From the NCBI GenBank assembly GCA_016802295.1, contig JAESIW010000200.1, positions 1,357,327 through 1,421,326 on the forward strand: a DNA stretch of 64,000 nt. Reading direction: 5' to 3'. Below the pieces are notes generated by a model, which saw only the letters and a program-made list of their open reading frames with translations, was not told the DNA's origin and ran no database searches. The stretch's first letter is position 1; each line of letters opens with the position of its first letter. This DNA is from Brachionus rotundiformis. Its lineage: Eukaryota > Rotifera > Eurotatoria > Ploima > Brachionidae. Both the position numbers and the translations under genes were made by a program. This document shows, piece by piece, positions 60,715 through 64,000 of the stretch.

Positions 60715-62867
60715 ATGAAGAAAATAAAAAATTTAGTACATTATTCTCATGTTAATAAGACGTCCATTGATACCAGTCAAAAGAACAGTTCAAAACTAGA
60801 CTTCTGTCTTGCCACTTTAAGGACCCATATGATAAAAAAAAATTTTTCTGAATACACTGCTGCAGATATAGAAAGAGAGCTCAGTATTCAAATTCACCAA
60901 ATTTCATCAGGTGGCAATTTGCACAAACTCATTAATTCAGAAACCAAGTTGGAAAAAGCGCTCAATTTTTACAAATGTTTGACACATCAAGTACTTGGTA
61001 ATATCACAATAATTTCCATGTTCGAATACTCACAGACCATTTATTATTTCAAAATTTTGCTCTCAATGCTCAAAGATGGCACCAAAACCTATTTCAAAGA
61101 GCTCAATGGCAAGCTTTTGAACAACCATCGGTCAAAGTATATAGACAATGACAAAAAAAACTGCAAAAGAAAAGCTCATATGTTCATGACATTGACTCAA
61201 GTGTTCGCAACTCTCAGCTATTATTCCAAAACCTTCCGTAAGCTTTTTTCCACCAGCTATGATAATTGTGTGCTCGATTTAATTTCGGACAAGACTACTC
61301 TTTTAGATTGCATAAACATCATAAACCAAGACAAATTGTGTTCCAAAGAAGTGTCTACTTTCTTGAAAAATTCCATTGAATTAGTTGGAAACTTGAAGAA
61401 GAATGTGAATATAGATATCAAACGAATGACCAAAATTTGCTTAGCCATCATGAAATTGAACAAAAAAACAGATCATCATTTGATAGCCTCGTACATGTTT
61501 GTGTCCAAATATTCAAACATTCCGGACTCATTTAGCAAGAATTTGTTCATTGACCAGCTATTTTTTGAAATAGAAATTGTGATTAGTTGCATAAACGATG
61601 AAAAAAGCTTTCCCATTTACTTTGATTCGGCGCGAAAAGCATCCATAAGCATGGCATCGTCCAAGAATTTGCATATTAATCTTATAGAACTTTTAGATAC
61701 AGTTTTCTATTTGATGAATAATGAGGAAAATGAGGCCTTTTTTCTAAAAAACAATTTTCAGAGATCCATGAAAACAATCCTCATGGCTGGCAATAATTAT
61801 GAGGCCGAGTATGCGGCCCGGATTTTATTTCAGATGTCTTTTTTCAATAATTTTAAATTTGAAGATGAAAATATTTTAAATATTGTAAAAAAAATAATTG
61901 TTTATCAGTATCCGAACAAAAATTTGATACGATACTGTGAAGGACTCATTTGGATGATCGAAAACGACCTGGTTATTGAGCGATTAAATAGTTTGACCAA
62001 AGTTGCCAATTCAAAATCGAAAGTGTTTATTTGTTATGATTCAGATAACTTCAAAACTTGCTTGGAATATTGTAATATACTGAAAAGGAATGGGTTTCTG
62101 GTATGGTTCAAACATGCAGATGATTATTCTATGGAAGAATCACTGCTTGCCATAAAAAACAGTGATATTGTCCTACTAGGTATATTTTTATGTGTTATAA
62201 TTTTTACACTAAATAATTTCTAGACGAGGCTTTTACTTAAAATTATCATTTATATTGTGGTTGGGAGTGTTCAATTTTTAAAATATTTTAGAAAAAAATA
62301 ACCAAATTTAAAATGGTAGACATTTTTATTAAATAAGGAAACAATTAAGTTAAAAATCACCATTTATAAATTAATAAATTAGTATAGACAAGTCTTATTA
62401 GACAATAATTTAAAAACATAAAGATATCAACATTGAAAAGTGTAAGTCTTTCCCTTTAATTTAATGAAATGTTGTAAGATTCATTTTGTTGAAATTTTTA
62501 ATTTATTTTAGGTTTAATTATATAAATATTTTACAAAAAAATTAGAATTGTGTCAATTTTTTTAATTAAGCCTTGAGCAATGAACTGTGCATCAATTTAA
62601 ATTGTAGAGCTGAATATTACTACATGATTAAATCTAATATTAAAATCATGCCGATAATTAACGAAAAAAATTTTGAACCAAAATATTGGTAATTTCGTCA
62701 TATCCAACTTAAATGATTTTTTAAAATTTTTTCTAAGGGTCAAGAATATTACATCACAACATCAAGTACTTGAACTTCATGATTTGACTCAAGAAAGCAT
62801 AGATTCAAAATTAGTCGACTCTATAAATCAAATTTTGGAGCATAAATCAAACGAAAAAACCGATTAA
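60715..62867 (+). CDS. Helical-repeat (ARM-like) protein with a C-terminal TIR domain, putative NADase or immune adaptor
   Basis: Three exons (60715-62179, 62571-62688, 62738-62867) encode about 570 residues. Residues 1 to about 430 are helix-rich, with repeated short amphipathic helices, probably ARM/HEAT-like; this is an inference from pattern. From about residue 435 a TIR domain follows: KVFICYDSDNFKTC (strand A and box 1 region), GFLVWFKHADDYSMEESLLA, SDIVLL, then across the intron ALSNELCINLNCRAEYYYM and KIMPIINEKNFEPKYW. The Glu in YSMEESLLAI aligns with the catalytic Glu of SARM1 (KFEDKL). Stopping at 62223 would truncate the TIR; only the 62180-62570 splice gives the expected second half. 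It could act as an NAD-cleaving or scaffolding immune factor. SARM1's SAM domains are absent. Confidence 0.8.
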
Positions 62868-63272
62868 TTAATAGACTGTCAAAATAAAGATATTTAAAAT
62901 ATGAATTTAATTATTTAATTCAAATTTTTAATCATTCCAAAATATTTCCTTTTAAGCAAATAAATTGTAAGCAGTTTTATAAAGAAAAAACTAAACGTCA
63001 TATTTAAAAGCAAAAGAAAAAGAGGCCAAATAAATTATTTTTTATAAGTGTGACAATAAGACTTGGTAGAATTTTGACCAAATGATCAAACATATAAAGT
63101 TCTTGTTGGTAAAAGTTCAAAAACATATCAATGCTTTCATGTAATAGTTTACTGTTTTATTATTATAATTTAATTAATATAAGTAAAATTATTAACTCAC
63201 AACTTGATTACCAATTTTTATTTATAAGTTAAAGAAGTATTAGTAGGAAATAATACTATGAACTTATCGGGT
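62868..63272. other. Intergenic, no gene seen
   Basis: About 400 bp between the TIR gene stop and a LINE remnant. No gene seen. Confidence 0.4.
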
Positions 63273-63447
63273 TCAGTTTCTTCGAAGCTTTGGCAGTTTC
63301 TTGAGCCATTTGTCCAGGTTAATTTTGAAGTAAATTATTGATTCGGAATTGACGATGTACTGAAGTAGACTATTCCAGACATTAACTACTCGATTTGTTA
63401 AGAAATGATAACGTGGCATGCAACTTTTCACATATTCTCTAAATATA
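63273..63447 (-). mobile_element. LINE (CR1/L2-like) C-terminal remnant
   Basis: On the minus strand the frame reads FREYVKSCMPRYHFLTNRVV, then NVWNSLLQYIVNSESI, then FKINLDKWLKKLPKLRRN and a stop at 63273. The block R-x-x-F-x-x-NRVVNVWNSLP, then V-x-S-x-S-x-x-x-FK-x-x-LDK, is a hallmark of LINE reverse transcriptase C-termini. A stop just upstream and the missing rest mark it as a dead fragment. Confidence 0.7.
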
Positions 63448-64000
63448 CATTTTTATGTCTTCTTAAACTATACGACTAATTTCGAGAAAAATTTATATCA
63501 TTTTCAAAATTTTATAATTTCATATCTGTTATTATTTTTAAAGATAAGTACATCTTTAAAAAAATTTAAAAATATTTCGAAACATTGTTTAAATAGTGTT
63601 CATGAGCGGTTAATACTAAACGCAACTAATACCACGAACCGAATACCTACGACATTAATAATAAAAGAAATTTATACTAAAAAATTTTAAGAATTTAAAA
63701 ACCCTTTATTAAGAAACTAAAACCGATAGGATTTTAATATCATTGTAACCAAATCAAACAAATTGTTTATCTCCTTTTTTTATTGTGTAAGTGCACGGAT
63801 ATTTGCTTCTCAGATAAGAAAATAGCTTCTAAGAATTATCTTTATTTTCTAACAGTAGATTTGATTATCATGGACAACCACTGGGTGAGAATTTTTAAGT
63901 TTTTCAATAGCAAAATTAATTTGGATGGACATTTTAACCATTTTGAAAGCTTTTTCTTTTTTTGAAATTTCTTTATTTTCTGTATGATATTAAATTCGTT
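63448..64000. other. Right end of window, no gene recognised
   Basis: AT-rich sequence. Some of it may be further LINE debris, since the remnant on the left points into it (its 5' side is here), but no further motif is clear. Confidence 0.35.

Overview
The window is a eukaryotic, metazoan nuclear scaffold. It is very AT-rich, has short introns (mostly 45-60 bp, AT-rich, GT-AG) and two runs of N. The gene set (innexin, ADAM17-type sheddase, Tec-like tyrosine kinase, CNG, CLC and DEG/ENaC channels, a multi-pass chitin synthase) is that of an invertebrate animal. An innexin plus a chitin synthase without a fused myosin domain, in a compact AT-rich genome with tiny introns, suits a small spiralian. 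My best inference is a monogonont rotifer of the Brachionus type. This comes from protein style, not from a database match.

Layout: 70-396 is the last exon of an unidentified gene. 460-1154 (-) is a small type I membrane protein with one Ig domain. 3095-7111 (+) is a Tec-like SH3-SH2-tyrosine kinase with a very long disordered N-terminus. 7899-8500 (+) is RBX1. 9599-15885 (+) is ADAM17/TACE with a 3.5-kb intron holding a decayed LINE. 16669-18207 (+) is an intronless class I HDAC. 18618-20758 (+) is ABHD18. 21682-24191 (-) is an innexin. A 6-kb gene desert with an assembly gap follows. 30409-35864 (-) is chitin synthase. 37785-39094 (+) is RABGGTB. 39138-42662 (-) is a CNG channel locus with two tandem alternative 3' modules. 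43214-45370 holds two almost identical, divergently arranged Ran genes. 46586-50497 (-) is a CLC-3/4/5-type chloride/proton exchanger. 50.5-54.6 kb is repeat-rich, with a gap and a 5'-truncated LINE between long direct repeats. 54606-56163 (-) is FAF2/UBXD8. 57204-58637 (-) is an intronless DEG/ENaC channel. 59310-59891 (+) is an unrecognised membrane protein. 60715-62867 (+) is a helical-repeat plus TIR protein. The right end holds another LINE tail.

The genes do not form a pathway; they are ordinary, independently transcribed animal genes. Exon structures were assembled by eye from splice signals, reading phase and conservation of the encoded protein, so exon ends may be off by a few bases. 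The most interesting features are the CNG locus (two intact, equal-length pore/ligand-binding modules, only one with its own upstream exons, the other with a non-canonical pore filter), the Ran pair whose shared exon is nearly identical at synonymous sites, the LINE framed by direct repeats of about 270 bp, and the ARM-like/TIR protein that keeps a putative NADase glutamate.
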